A stretch of 64,000 nucleotides of DNA, taken from assembly GCF_014203125.1 (NCBI RefSeq), contig NZ_JACHIH010000019.1, positions 1-64,000 on the forward strand, in the 5' to 3' direction. A program made the position numbers and the translations under genes. Positions 11,931 to 21,482 of the stretch are shown here, one piece after another. The notes under the pieces are model-generated. The model was not told where the DNA came from, did no database searches, and worked only from the letters and a program-made list of their open reading frames with translations. The stretch comes from Rhodopseudomonas rhenobacensis (GTDB lineage Bacteria; Pseudomonadota; Alphaproteobacteria; Rhizobiales; Xanthobacteraceae). How positions within the stretch are numbered: position 1 is the stretch's first letter; every line of letters starts with the position of its first letter.

Positions 11931-13733
11931 TTGCCCGGACACATCGAAGATTACGGCCTGATCGGCGATTGCGAGACCGCCGCCCTGGTCGGCCGCGACG
12001 GCTCGATCGATTGGCTGTGCTGGCCGTCGTTCGATTCCGAGGCCTGCTTTTCCGCGCTGCTCGGCTCCAACAAGCACGGCCGCTGGCAGATCGCGCCGGC
12101 CGACCTGGTGATCGCCTGCTCGCGGCGCTACCGCGGCGATTCGCTGATCCTGGAGACCCGGCTCACCACCGCGACCGGCACCGTGACGCTGATCGACTTC
12201 ATGCCGCCGCGCGGCTCGGCCTCCGACGTGGTGCGGCTGGTGCGCGGCGACCACGGCCGCGTCAAGATGCGGATGGAGCTCGTGATCCGCTTCGGTTTCG
12301 GCGCCAATATTCCCTGGGTGAAGCGCACCGACGGCGGCGCCCTGCTGGCGATCTGCGGCCCCGATATGACGGTGCTGCGCACCCCGATCGACACCCATGG
12401 CGAAGCCATGACCACGGTGTCGGAGTTCGAGGTCGAAGCCGGCGCGACGGTGCCGTTCGTGCTGACCTATGCGGCGTCGCATCTGGCGGTGCCGGCGGCG
12501 ATCGACCCCGCGCAGGCGCTCGCCGAAACCGAGCAGTTCTGGGCGGAATGGTCCGGGCGCTGCAGCTATCACGGCGAGCATCGCGACCTGGTGATGCGCT
12601 CGCTGATCACGCTGAAGGCGCTGACCTTCGCGCCGAGCGGCGGCATCGTCGCCGCGCCCACCACCTCGCTGCCGGAGAAACTCGGCGGCGCCCGCAATTG
12701 GGACTATCGCTATTGCTGGCTGCGCGACGCCACCTTCACGCTGTTGGCGCTGATCAATTCCGGCTACACCGAGGAAGCCTCGGCCTGGCACAATTGGCTG
12801 CTGCGCGCGGTGGCAGGCTCCCCGGCCGACCTGCAGATCATGTACGGCATCATGGGGCAGCGCCGGCTGCTGGAATGGCAGGCTGACTGGCTGCCGGGCT
12901 ATGAGGGCGCCGAGCCGGTGCGGATCGGCAATGCGGCGCACGCGCAGTTGCAGCTCGACGTCTATGGCGAATTGATCGACGCGTTCCATCAGTGGCGGGT
13001 GGCCGACATCATGCTCGACGGCGAGTCGTGGTCGCTGGAATGCGCCGTGCTCGAGCATCTTGCGAAGATCTGGAACGAGCCCGACAGCGGCATCTGGGAG
13101 CGCCGCGGCGCCGGCCGGCACTACGTGTCCTCCAAGGTGATGACCTGGGTGGCGTTCGACCGCGGCATCAAGAGCGCGGAAATGTTCGGCCTCGACGGGC
13201 CGCTGGATACTTGGCGGGCGCTGCGCGACGACATTCATCGCGACGTCTGCACCAACGGCTTCGACAAAGAGCAAAACTGCTTTGTGGAATCCTACGGCGC
13301 CAAGGTGCTGGATGCCTCGATCCTGCTGCTGCCGTCGGTCGGTTTCCTGCCGGCGTCGGACCCACGGGTGCAGGGCACGCTCGAGGCGATCGAACAACAC
13401 CTGATGCGCGACGGCTTCGTGCTGCGCCACGATCCACGCGAAGCCACCGATGAACAGCAGCCGATCGAAGGCGCCTTCCTGGCCTGCAGCCTGTGGCTCG
13501 CCGACGCCTATCTGTTGGCCGGCGAGATCGACAAGGCGCGGGCGCTGTTCGACCGCGTCGCCTCGGTCGCCAACGACATCGGACTGCTCGCCGAAGAATA
13601 TGACTCCGATGCCAAGCGTCAGACCGGCAATTTCCCGCAGGCCTTGACCCACATCGCGCTGATCAACACCGCGCAAAACCTCTCCGCCGCACAACAGCCG
13701 GCCGACAAGCCGGTGACGCAGCGGGCGAAGTAA
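11931..13733 (+). CDS. Glycoside hydrolase family 15 (glucoamylase- or trehalase-like)
   Basis: The 600-residue protein belongs to GH15. It has an N-terminal beta domain (about 1-250; IEDYGLIGDCETAALVGRDGSIDWLCWPSFDSEACF) and an (alpha/alpha)6 barrel with the typical NWDYRYCWLRDATFTLLAL segment and later CNEEY-region equivalents around LLAEEYDS. It begins with TTG 6 nt after the malQ stop and ends 3 nt before the convergent HAD gene. No signal peptide is visible, so it acts in the cytosol. GH15 members of this layout include glucoamylases, glucodextranases and trehalases. In this neighbourhood either maltodextrin or trehalose hydrolysis would make sense, and the sequence alone does not decide. 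Confidence 0.85.
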   Translation: MPGHIEDYGLIGDCETAALVGRDGSIDWLCWPSFDSEACFSALLGSNKHGRWQIAPADLVIACSRRYRGDSLILETRLTTATGTVTLIDFMPPRGSASDVVRLVRGDHGRVKMRMELVIRFGFGANIPWVKRTDGGALLAICGPDMTVLRTPIDTHGEAMTTVSEFEVEAGATVPFVLTYAASHLAVPAAIDPAQALAETEQFWAEWSGRCSYHGEHRDLVMRSLITLKALTFAPSGGIVAAPTTSLPEKLGGARNWDYRYCWLRDATFTLLALINSGYTEEASAWHNWLLRAVAGSPADLQIMYGIMGQRRLLEWQADWLPGYEGAEPVRIGNAAHAQLQLDVYGELIDAFHQWRVADIMLDGESWSLECAVLEHLAKIWNEPDSGIWERRGAGRHYVSSKVMTWVAFDRGIKSAEMFGLDGPLDTWRALRDDIHRDVCTNGFDKEQNCFVESYGAKVLDASILLLPSVGFLPASDPRVQGTLEAIEQHLMRDGFVLRHDPREATDEQQPIEGAFLACSLWLADAYLLAGEIDKARALFDRVASVANDIGLLAEEYDSDAKRQTGNFPQALTHIALINTAQNLSAAQQPADKPVTQRAK

Positions 13734-13736
13734 GCC

Positions 13737-14549
13737 TCAGCTCGCCGCCTGCTGCTTCAAAATGAAATCCACCGCCGCCGCAAAGCCTTCGTCCTCGTTC
13801 GACGTGCTGACGTGGCGGGCCTGGCGCTGCACGTCGGCGGTGGCGTTGCCCATCGCTATCGGCAGCCCGCTGGTCTTGAACATCGCCAGATCGTTCTGCA
13901 TGTCGCCGATGGTGGCGATGGCGTCGGTGGTGATGCCGAGCCGCCGCGCCATCGCGCGGACGAAGCTGCCCTTATCCTGGCCGGGCGGGGTGATGTCGAG
14001 GTAGTAGCTCTGCGAGCGCACCGCCAAAGCCTCATGGCCGAGCGCCTGTTGCACGGCTTGTTCGCAGCGCTCCAGCAAATCCGCGTCATCGCTGGCGCCG
14101 ACGATCTTGCAGGCCTGGTCGAGATACGGCGCAAAATCCTCGATCGCCGTCGGATCGGACTGGATGGTCGACTGCTCATGCGCGACGTAAGCGCCATCGA
14201 GCTTGCGGACGAACCAGTGGTCGGTGGTGAACAGCCAGGCGTCGACCGAAAAATCCGCCAGCACCTTGAGCGCGGTCGCGGCGGCGTGTGCGGGAATCCG
14301 ATGCTGCTCCAGCACGACGAATTGCGGGTCGACGATCGAGGAGCCGTTGAACGGCCCCATCGGCAGATCGAGGTCGAGCGGGTCGACCAGCATCCGCATC
14401 CCGACCGGCGGCCGGCTGCTGGTCACGGTGAAGCCGATGCCGGCGCCGCGCAGCCGCGCCACCGCTTTCTGTGCGGCCTCGGTCAATCGCTTGTCCTTGG
14501 TCACCAGCGTGCCGTCGACGTCGGAGATCACCAGAGCGATGCGGCTCAT
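13737..14549 (-). CDS. HAD-superfamily Cof-type phosphatase
   Basis: The 270-residue protein has all HAD motifs: motif I SDVDGTL (Asp10 and Asp12), motif II TSSRPP, the motif III Lys region QDKGSFVRAM, and motif IV TIGDMQNDLAMF. The large type-IIB (Cof) cap places it among sugar-phosphate phosphatases such as YbiV/SupH or mannosyl-3-phosphoglycerate-like enzymes. Its start overlaps the gntK stop by 4 nt, so it is the last gene of the tal-pgi, gnd, zwf, pgl, gntK operon. It may dephosphorylate a gluconate- or pentose-pathway intermediate. The specific substrate is unknown. Confidence 0.85.
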   Translation of the reverse strand: MSRIALVISDVDGTLVTKDKRLTEAAQKAVARLRGAGIGFTVTSSRPPVGMRMLVDPLDLDLPMGPFNGSSIVDPQFVVLEQHRIPAHAAATALKVLADFSVDAWLFTTDHWFVRKLDGAYVAHEQSTIQSDPTAIEDFAPYLDQACKIVGASDDADLLERCEQAVQQALGHEALAVRSQSYYLDITPPGQDKGSFVRAMARRLGITTDAIATIGDMQNDLAMFKTSGLPIAMGNATADVQRQARHVSTSNEDEGFAAAVDFILKQQAAS

Positions 14550-15088
14550 TCAACCAGTTTCCTTGTGTGTCCCGGCAGCCGCGCCAGGATGTCGTCGACC
14601 ATCGCCTCGACCGGACGGTCGATCGCCACCACGATCGGCTGTTCGTCGGCGTGCGGCACTTCCAGCGTGCCGAACTGGCTGTCCAGCAATCCCGGCGGCA
14701 TGAAGTGATCGTGGCGCAGCGCCAGCCGCGCGCCGATCAGCTGGCGATCGCCGTCGAGATAGACCAGCCGGACGTCGCCGCGGCCATGCAGCAGCACGTC
14801 GCGATAGGCGCGTTTCAGCGCCGAGCAGGCGATCACCGCATGGCTGCCGGCGGCGGCGACGCGGTCGATCTCCTCGGCGATGGCGCGCAGCCACGGCCAG
14901 CGGTCGTCATCGGTCAAGGGATAACCGGCGCTCATCTTCGCCACATTGGCGGCGGGGTGAAAGCCGTCGGCGTCGGCAAAACGCCAGCCCAGCCGCTGCG
15001 CCAGGGCTTCGGCGATGGTGCTCTTGCCGGCGCCGGAGACCCCCATCACAATCAGCACGCTCGGCATCGCGTGCGTCTCATCACCCAT
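14546..15088 (-). CDS. gntK: Gluconokinase GntK
   Basis: The 180-residue kinase phosphorylates D-gluconate to 6-phosphogluconate. The P-loop GVSGAGKST (about residues 16-24) is followed by FADADGFHP and NVAKMSAGYPLTDDDRWPWL, both typical of GntK, and VIACSALKRAYRD. Start 15088 has GGAGAAG 7 nt upstream and overlaps pgl by 8 nt; a shorter start at 15067 (MPSVLIVMG) is also possible. Being inside the zwf-pgl operon, it feeds external gluconate into the same 6-phosphogluconate pool that Zwf and Pgl produce and Gnd consumes. Confidence 0.95.
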   Translation of the reverse strand: MGDETHAMPSVLIVMGVSGAGKSTIAEALAQRLGWRFADADGFHPAANVAKMSAGYPLTDDDRWPWLRAIAEEIDRVAAAGSHAVIACSALKRAYRDVLLHGRGDVRLVYLDGDRQLIGARLALRHDHFMPPGLLDSQFGTLEVPHADEQPIVVAIDRPVEAMVDDILARLPGHTRKLVE

Positions 15089-15815
15089 CGAACTTCTCCG
15101 GCCACGCGGCGCGGTCGATCAGCCAGACCGTTTCGCGCTGCGATTGCGCCCGCGCCGCCGGCAGATCCTCGCCGGCCAGCACGCGCGACAGTACGGCGCG
15201 CTTCTCGGCGCCGCCGACCAGAAACAGCATTTCGCGGCACGACGCCAGTGCCGGCAACGTCAGCGTGACGCGCGGCACGAACGGGGCGACATGCGCGGTC
15301 TCGACGCCGACCACCCAGCGCTGCCGTTCGCCGAGCGCCGGCGCGTCGGGAAACAGCGAGGCGGTGTGGCCGTCGGGGCCCATGCCCATCAGCACCAGGT
15401 CGAACAGCGGCCGCGCCGGCTCAAACTGATCGGCGCCGTAGAACGCCTGCAAGGTGCGTTGATAGGTGAGGGCGGCGTCGTCCGGCGTCGCGAGCTCGGT
15501 GGGAATCGCGTGGATATTTCCCGCCGGCGCGCGGCCGTCGAGCAGCATCCGCCGCGCCGTGCCGATGTTGCTCAGCTCGTCGTGCTGCGGCACGAAGCGG
15601 TCGTCGCCGATGAACCAATGCACCCGCGGCCAGGGAATCCGCGCGGAAAACTCATCCGCCAGCAATTCGAACAAGCGCTTCGGCCCGGAGCCGCCGGTCA
15701 GACAAATTGCGACGCGCTCCGGCTGCGCGTCGATCCGCGCCAGCAGCCGCGTGGCTGCGGCTCTGGCGAGCGACTCGGTATCGGCGACGATGTCGCGGCG
15801 GAGGGCCACGCTCAA
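15081..15815 (-). CDS. pgl: 6-phosphogluconolactonase Pgl (DevB type)
   Basis: The 244-residue enzyme hydrolyses 6-phosphogluconolactone to 6-phosphogluconate. Family signatures are CLTGGSGPKRLFELL, HWFIGDDRFVP and VLMGMGPDGHTASLFP. The start is TTG at 15815, overlapping the zwf stop by 4 nt (TTGA); a GTG lies two codons in at 15809. The overlap implies coupled translation with zwf, as expected for consecutive reactions. Length is normal for bacterial Pgl, and no signal sequence is present. Confidence 0.95.
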   Translation of the reverse strand: MSVALRRDIVADTESLARAAATRLLARIDAQPERVAICLTGGSGPKRLFELLADEFSARIPWPRVHWFIGDDRFVPQHDELSNIGTARRMLLDGRAPAGNIHAIPTELATPDDAALTYQRTLQAFYGADQFEPARPLFDLVLMGMGPDGHTASLFPDAPALGERQRWVVGVETAHVAPFVPRVTLTLPALASCREMLFLVGGAEKRAVLSRVLAGEDLPAARAQSQRETVWLIDRAAWPEKFDG

Positions 15816-17326
15816 CCCGGCTCGCGCCAGTTGCGGCCGTCGCGGGTCAAGAGCGCCTCGGCGCTGTCCGGGCCGGGGCTTCCGGCGCGATAGACCTGCA
15901 GGCCCTTGCCGGCGGCCTTGGCCCAGGCGTCGAGGAACGGCTGCACCACAGCCCAGCCGGCCTCGATGGCGTCGGCGCGCTGGAACAGGATGTTGTCGCC
16001 GATCATGCAGTCGTGGATCAGCGTCTCGTAGCCGGTCGACGGCGCGACCTTGAAGTAGTCCTTGTATTCGAAGGTCATCTCGACGCCGTCGATGGCGATG
16101 GTCGGACCCGGGATCTTCGAGTTGAACTGCAGCGAAATGCCCTCGACCGGCTCGATGCCGATCACCAGATAGTTCTGCGACAATTCCTGCACCGGGGTGC
16201 AGCGGAACATCGCGAACGGCGCCTGCTTGAACTTGATCGCCACCTCGGTGCGCTTGGCGCCCAGCGCCTTGCCGGTGCGCAGATAGAACGGCACGCCGGC
16301 CCAGCGCCAGTTGTCGATGGTCAGCTTCAGCGCCGCGTAGGTTTCGGTGGTGCTGTCCGGGTCGACGTCCTTGACGCTGCGATAATCGATCACCTCGGTG
16401 TCGCCGACCCGGCCGGAGACGTATTGCCCGCGCACCGAATTCTTCAACGCCTCGGTCTCGCTCTGGATCTGGATCGCGGTCAGCACCTCGGCCTTGGCGG
16501 AGCGCACCGCATGGGCGTTGAAATGCGCCGGCGGCTCCATCGCCACCAGCGACAGCAGCTGGAACAGATGATTCGGCACCATGTCGCGCAGCGCGCCGGT
16601 GGCGTCGTAGAAGCTGCCGCGATGCGCCACGCCGAGCTTTTCCTCGACGGTGATCTGCACGTGTTCGATATGGTCGCGGTTCCAGATCGGCTCGAACATG
16701 CCGTTGGCGAACCGCAGCACCAGAATGTTCTGCACGGTCTCTTTGCCGAGGTAGTGATCGATCCGGTACAGCTCGTGCTCCGGCACGATCTTCAGCAGTT
16801 CGGCATTCAGCGCCTTGGCGCTCGCAAGGTCAGTGCCGAACGGCTTTTCGACCACCAGCCGGCGCCAGGCGCCGCCGGGGTCCTCGTGCAAGAGGCCGGT
16901 GCGGCCGAGTTCGCGGCTGATCGGCGCGAACGCGTCCGGCGGCGTCGCCAGATAGAACAGCCGGTTGCCGCCGGTGGCGCGGTCGGCCTCGAGCTTCTCC
17001 AGCCGCTCGCGCAGCTTGTCGAAGGAGTCCGGATTGCCGGGATCGGCGCTGACCGCGGTGACGCAGTACAACAATCGCTCGGCCACCGCGTCGTCGACCG
17101 GCCGGGTTGCAAAGTCGTGCAGGCCCTTCATCAGACTGGCGCGCAGATCGTCGCTCGACATCTCCTTGCGGGTGATGCCGACCACGCAGAATTTTTCCGG
17201 CAGCAGATTGGCTTCGGCGAGATTGTACAGCGCCGGGATCACCAGCCGATGGGTGAGGTCGCCGGTGACGCCGAAGATCACGAAGGCGCAGCCCTCGGGC
17301 AAGGTGGGATCGGTTTGTGTGGTCAC
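15812..17326 (-). CDS. zwf: Glucose-6-phosphate 1-dehydrogenase
   Basis: The 504-residue enzyme oxidises glucose 6-phosphate to 6-phosphogluconolactone, reducing NAD(P)+. The Rossmann motif is [19 protein letters not shown] near the N terminus, and the active-site signature [21 protein letters not shown] is intact. Later substrate-binding segments, such as [21 protein letters not shown], are also present. The GTG start at 17326 overlaps the gnd stop by 4 nt (GTGA). Gene order gnd-zwf-pgl-gntK with 4-8 nt overlaps indicates one tightly coupled message for the oxidative pentose-phosphate branch. Cofactor preference cannot be stated from the sequence. Confidence 0.97.
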   Translation of the reverse strand: MTTQTDPTLPEGCAFVIFGVTGDLTHRLVIPALYNLAEANLLPEKFCVVGITRKEMSSDDLRASLMKGLHDFATRPVDDAVAERLLYCVTAVSADPGNPDSFDKLRERLEKLEADRATGGNRLFYLATPPDAFAPISRELGRTGLLHEDPGGAWRRLVVEKPFGTDLASAKALNAELLKIVPEHELYRIDHYLGKETVQNILVLRFANGMFEPIWNRDHIEHVQITVEEKLGVAHRGSFYDATGALRDMVPNHLFQLLSLVAMEPPAHFNAHAVRSAKAEVLTAIQIQSETEALKNSVRGQYVSGRVGDTEVIDYRSVKDVDPDSTTETYAALKLTIDNWRWAGVPFYLRTGKALGAKRTEVAIKFKQAPFAMFRCTPVQELSQNYLVIGIEPVEGISLQFNSKIPGPTIAIDGVEMTFEYKDYFKVAPSTGYETLIHDCMIGDNILFQRADAIEAGWAVVQPFLDAWAKAAGKGLQVYRAGSPGPDSAEALLTRDGRNWREPG

Positions 17327-18360
17327 GAGCGCTCGGCCTCCGGCTTCAGGATCTTGGGGCCCGACTGCCGCACCGGGTCGGGGTGCTGCTGCGGCTCCTT
17401 GTGACCCCCGAAGCCGGCGCGCATCGCGGAGAGAATCTTTTCGGAGAAAGTATGTTCCTGGCGCGAGCGGAATCGCGCGAACAACGCCGCGGTCAGCACC
17501 TCGGCGGGCACTGCCTCGTCGATCGCGGCGTTGATGGTCCAGCGGCCTTCGCCGGAATCCTCGACGAAGCCCGAGTAGTTATCCAGCGTGTGGTTGTCGG
17601 CCAGCGCCGAGGCGGTGAGGTCGAGCAGCCAGGACGGGATCACGCTGCCGCGGCGCCAGACTTCGGCGATGTCGGCGATGTCGAGATCGAAGCGATGCTC
17701 GCTCGGCAATGCAGCGCCATTGGCGTTCTTCAGAATGTCGAAGCCCTCGGCATAGGCCTGCATCAGGCCGTATTCGATGCCGTTGTGGATCATCTTGACG
17801 AAATGCCCGGCGCCGACCGGGCCAGTATGCATGTAGCCCTGTTCGACGCGGGCGTCGCGGCCGTCGCGCCCCGGGGTGCGGGGGATGTCGCCGATGCCGG
17901 GCGAAAGCGTCGCGAAGATCGGATCGAGCCGATCGACGACCTTCTTGTCGCCGCCGATCATCATGCAATAGCCGCGGTCGATGCCCCAGACGCCGCCGCT
18001 GGTGCCGACGTCGACATAATGGATCTGGCGTTCGCGCAGCGCCTTGGCGCGGCGGATGTCGTCCTGCCAGAACGTGTTGCCGCCGTCGATCACCACGTCG
18101 TCGGGATCGAGCAGCTTGTGCAGGGTTTCGATGGTGGTTTCGGTGATGGGACCGGCCGGCAGCATCACCCAGACCGCGCGCGGCTTGTCGAGCTTGGCGA
18201 CCAGATCTTCCAGCGACGACGCACCCACCGCGCCGTGGCCCGCGAGGGCCGCGACGGCGGCGGGGTCTTTGTCATACACCACGGCATGATGCCCGTTGTT
18301 CATGAGGCGGCGGACGATATTTCCACCCATCCGCCCCAGGCCGATCATGCCAAGCTGCAT
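17323..18360 (-). CDS. gnd: 6-phosphogluconate dehydrogenase, decarboxylating (short type)
   Basis: The 345-residue protein converts 6-phosphogluconate to ribulose 5-phosphate and CO2. The N-terminal nucleotide-binding motif is [15 protein letters not shown]; the catalytic region contains [28 protein letters not shown] and [24 protein letters not shown] with the catalytic Lys and Asn. It is shorter than the roughly 470-residue E. coli enzyme and fits the short GndA/YqeC class, in which NAD+-dependent members are known. It lies 27 nt after tal-pgi and overlaps zwf by 4 nt. Confidence 0.94.
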   Translation of the reverse strand: MQLGMIGLGRMGGNIVRRLMNNGHHAVVYDKDPAAVAALAGHGAVGASSLEDLVAKLDKPRAVWVMLPAGPITETTIETLHKLLDPDDVVIDGGNTFWQDDIRRAKALRERQIHYVDVGTSGGVWGIDRGYCMMIGGDKKVVDRLDPIFATLSPGIGDIPRTPGRDGRDARVEQGYMHTGPVGAGHFVKMIHNGIEYGLMQAYAEGFDILKNANGAALPSEHRFDLDIADIAEVWRRGSVIPSWLLDLTASALADNHTLDNYSGFVEDSGEGRWTINAAIDEAVPAEVLTAALFARFRSRQEHTFSEKILSAMRAGFGGHKEPQQHPDPVRQSGPKILKPEAERS

Positions 18361-18387
18361 AGAGTCCTCGTTGGTTTGTTGACGCTG

Positions 18388-21243
18388 TTAGTTGATGGCT
18401 TCGGCAATCGCGGCGTCGAGCATTTTCAGCCCGGCGGCGAGATCGCCCTTGAGATGCACGCGCAGCGCGCGCCGCCGACGCTCGGTCAGCACGTTGAAGT
18501 CGCCGCGCGCCTGCGCCGCCTTGATCACGCCGAAGCTCGCCTTCTGCTCCGGCACTGCGAGGTCGTGCGCATCGTCGGCGGTGATCTGCAGGAACACGCC
18601 CGAGTCCGGGCCGCCCTTGTAGGCTTGCCCGGTGGAGTGCAGGAAGCGCGGGCCGAATTCGGCGCAGGTCGCGACATGCTGGCGATCGCGCACCGCGAGC
18701 CGGATGTGCTGCAGCGTGTCGATATGATCGGGATTGCGGGCGATATAGGCCAGCAGCGCCACGTAGTCGCCGGCGCCGGCGCGGGCGAAGTGCGCCTTCA
18801 GCCAGGAGGCGAGATCGCCGTCGGCGCCAGCCTTGCGCAGCGTCGCGGCGTTCTTGTCGTCGGTGTAGAGGTCGGCCTCGGCGGTGGAGATCGCAGGCGT
18901 TTCCGCCGGCAGCGAGCCGGCCTTCTCGAAGGCTTCGATCAATTCGCGGGTCTTGATCTTGGCGGCTTCGACGTCGGGCTGGTTGAACGGGTTGATGCCG
19001 AGCACCGAGCCTGCCACCGCGGTGGCGAGTTCGAAGCGGAAGAATTCCTGGCCGATCTGATCGGCGGATTTCAACACGATCCGCACCACCGGATGGCCGG
19101 CCTGTTCGAGCGCTTGGAGTTTGGCGTCGTGCGCGGCGTCGGTTTCGGCCTCGGTGCGCAGATCGATGAAGAAGCGATCATTGCCGTAGGCGGCGGGCTC
19201 GCCCAGCGTCTCGCCATCGATCGGGATCAGGCCCTTGCCGTCCTTGCCGGTGGATTCGGCGATCAGCTGTTCGGCCCAGGCGCCGAAATCGGCCACCGCT
19301 TTCGACGACAGGATGGTGACCTTGTCGCGGCCGGCGAGCCCGGCGAGACCCAGCGCAAGGCCGAGCTGCACGCCGGGGTTCTGCTGCGGCGGCACGTCGG
19401 CTCCGCAGGAGCGCACCATCGCCAACGCGGAGTCGAGAAACTTCGCGACGTCGATGCCGGCGGCGGCGGCCGGCACCAGGCCGAACGGCGACAGCACCGA
19501 ATAGCGCCCGCCGATGGTCGGATCGCCGTGGAAGATCCGGGCGAAGCCCTGCTGCTTGGCGAGTTTTTCCAGCGACGAGCCGGGATCGGTGACGGCGACG
19601 AAATGCGCGGCCGCCTTGTCGGCGCCGAGCATCGCGCTGACCTGCGCGAAGAAATACGCCTTCATCACGTTGGGCTCGGTGGTGCCGCCGGATTTGCTGG
19701 AGACGATGAACAGCGTGGAGGTCAGGTTGACGGCGTCGCGGGTGGCGCGGACCTGCGCCGGATCGGTGGAATCCAGCACATGCAGTTTCGGAAAGCCCGA
19801 CACCTCGCCGAAGGTCTCGGCGAGTACTTCCGGGCCGAGGCTGGAGCCGCCCATGCCGAGCACCACCGCATCGGTGAAGCCCTCGGCCTTCACCCATTGG
19901 GCGAAGTCCTGATAGTCGGCGAGCTTGGCCTTTTCGGCGGCGGCGCTATTGAGCCAGCCGACCCATTTGGCTTCGTCGGTGTTGCTCCACACCGCGGCGT
20001 CGCCCTCCCACAGCCTGCGGATCTTGCCGGCGGCGCGCCATTCCTCGGTGCTGGCTTCGACCGATTTCGCGAGCGTCGTGCCGAGCGCCAGGGTCTGCGC
20101 GTCGATGCGCTGCGACAGCACGGTCTCGCGCTTGAAGGCCACCGCGCCGAGCAGCTTGTCGGCGGCGTCGGCGAACAGCTGCACGCCTTCCTTGACCAAC
20201 TGTTTGGTGATTTCGTCGAGCGAGATGCCGGCGGCCTCGAGATCGGCCAGCACCTGTTTGGCGTCGTCGAGGTTTTCCTCGAGGCTGTTGGCGCGCGGCA
20301 CGCCGTGATCGCGGAATGCGTCGAGCGTCGCCGGCGGCACGGTGTTGACGGTGTTCGGCCCGATCAGTTCTTCGACGTAAAGCACGTCGCGATAGGCTTT
20401 GTTCTTGGTGCCGGTGGAGGCCCACAACAGCCGCTGCGGCTTGGCGCCGGCGGCCTTCAGCTTGTCCCAGCGCGGGCCGGCATAGAGCTGTTTGTAATGC
20501 TGGTACGCCAGCTTGGCGTTGGCGATCGCCACCTTGCCCTTGAGGGCTGCAAGACGCTCTTTCTCGGTCGGGTCGTTGGCCTTGGCGATCTTGTCATCGA
20601 GTTGCTTGTCGACCGCGCTGTCGATCCGGCTGACGAAGAAGCTGGCGACGCTGCCGATATGCGACGGGTTGCCGCCGCCGGCGACATAGGCCTCGATGCC
20701 GGACAGATAGGCTTCGGCGACGTCGATATAGGCCTGCTGCGCGAACAGCAGCGTGACGTTGACGCTGATGCCCTTGGAGATCAGGTGCTTGATCGCGGGG
20801 ATGCCCTCGGGCGTCGCCGGCACCTTGACCATCAGATTGCTGCGGTCGACCTGCTTCCACAGCCGCTCCGCTTCGGCGATGGTGGCCTTGGTGTCGAGCG
20901 CCAGATAGGGCGAGACTTCCAGGCTGACGTAGCCGTCATTGCCGTCGTATTGGTCGTACACCGGCCGCAGCACGTCGGCGGCGTGCTGGATGTCTTCGAC
21001 CGCGAGCGCTTCGTAGAGGTCGATCACCGGGCGGTCGCCGCCCTTCAGGGCGCTGCCGATCGCGCCGTCATATTCGTCCGAACTGCCGATCGCCTTTTCG
21101 AAGATCGACGGGTTCGAGGTGACGCCTTTCACCCCGTCGACGTCGATCAGCTTCTTGAGGTCGCCGTTGGCGATAAAGCCGCGGGCCAGGAAATCCAGCC
21201 AGACGGCTTGGCCGTGTTGTTCGAGCGCTTTGACGGGGGTCAT
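18388..21243 (-). CDS. tal-pgi: Bifunctional transaldolase / phosphoglucose isomerase
   Basis: The 951-residue protein is a natural fusion. Residues about 1-370 are transaldolase, with the Schiff-base Lys140 in SNLMVKVPATPEG and GVTSNPSIFEKAI. Residues about 380-951 are phosphoglucose isomerase, with VLGMGGSSLGPEV, FIVSSKSGGTTEPN and GGRYSVLSPFGLVPAAAAG. The start at 21243 has AAGG about 6 nt upstream. It is the first gene of the operon with gnd, zwf, pgl and gntK. The enzyme joins the non-oxidative pentose-phosphate branch and the glucose-6-P/fructose-6-P equilibrium, so the operon can cycle fructose 6-phosphate back into Zwf. Tal-Pgi fusions of this length are known from several bacteria. 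Confidence 0.95.
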   Translation of the reverse strand: MTPVKALEQHGQAVWLDFLARGFIANGDLKKLIDVDGVKGVTSNPSIFEKAIGSSDEYDGAIGSALKGGDRPVIDLYEALAVEDIQHAADVLRPVYDQYDGNDGYVSLEVSPYLALDTKATIAEAERLWKQVDRSNLMVKVPATPEGIPAIKHLISKGISVNVTLLFAQQAYIDVAEAYLSGIEAYVAGGGNPSHIGSVASFFVSRIDSAVDKQLDDKIAKANDPTEKERLAALKGKVAIANAKLAYQHYKQLYAGPRWDKLKAAGAKPQRLLWASTGTKNKAYRDVLYVEELIGPNTVNTVPPATLDAFRDHGVPRANSLEENLDDAKQVLADLEAAGISLDEITKQLVKEGVQLFADAADKLLGAVAFKRETVLSQRIDAQTLALGTTLAKSVEASTEEWRAAGKIRRLWEGDAAVWSNTDEAKWVGWLNSAAAEKAKLADYQDFAQWVKAEGFTDAVVLGMGGSSLGPEVLAETFGEVSGFPKLHVLDSTDPAQVRATRDAVNLTSTLFIVSSKSGGTTEPNVMKAYFFAQVSAMLGADKAAAHFVAVTDPGSSLEKLAKQQGFARIFHGDPTIGGRYSVLSPFGLVPAAAAGIDVAKFLDSALAMVRSCGADVPPQQNPGVQLGLALGLAGLAGRDKVTILSSKAVADFGAWAEQLIAESTGKDGKGLIPIDGETLGEPAAYGNDRFFIDLRTEAETDAAHDAKLQALEQAGHPVVRIVLKSADQIGQEFFRFELATAVAGSVLGINPFNQPDVEAAKIKTRELIEAFEKAGSLPAETPAISTAEADLYTDDKNAATLRKAGADGDLASWLKAHFARAGAGDYVALLAYIARNPDHIDTLQHIRLAVRDRQHVATCAEFGPRFLHSTGQAYKGGPDSGVFLQITADDAHDLAVPEQKASFGVIKAAQARGDFNVLTERRRRALRVHLKGDLAAGLKMLDAAIAEAIN

Positions 21244-21482
21244 GATGCCTTGATTCTGTTGGATTTTTGCGGAAGCCGCTTCGGTTCCCTTGTTCTGGCG
21301 CAGAGCCGAAGTTTGTCAACACAACGTTCGGCAGCCGACCGACCGGCCGCCCCCACTTTACGTCCAAAGCGGCCATCGGTTCCAGCGGGGCAGCTATCCG
21401 TAACCTGCGTTTCCGATCACGTGAATGACACGGCGACGGCCGCATCGTGCTGCCGTCGACCCTTGCGGGGCGGCGGCGGTAT

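Noticed and set aside
10608-13694. 1028-codon minus-strand open frame opposite malQ and the GH15 gene
   Set aside because: It spans two unrelated plus-strand genes in antisense and has no domain signal; codon-bias artefact.
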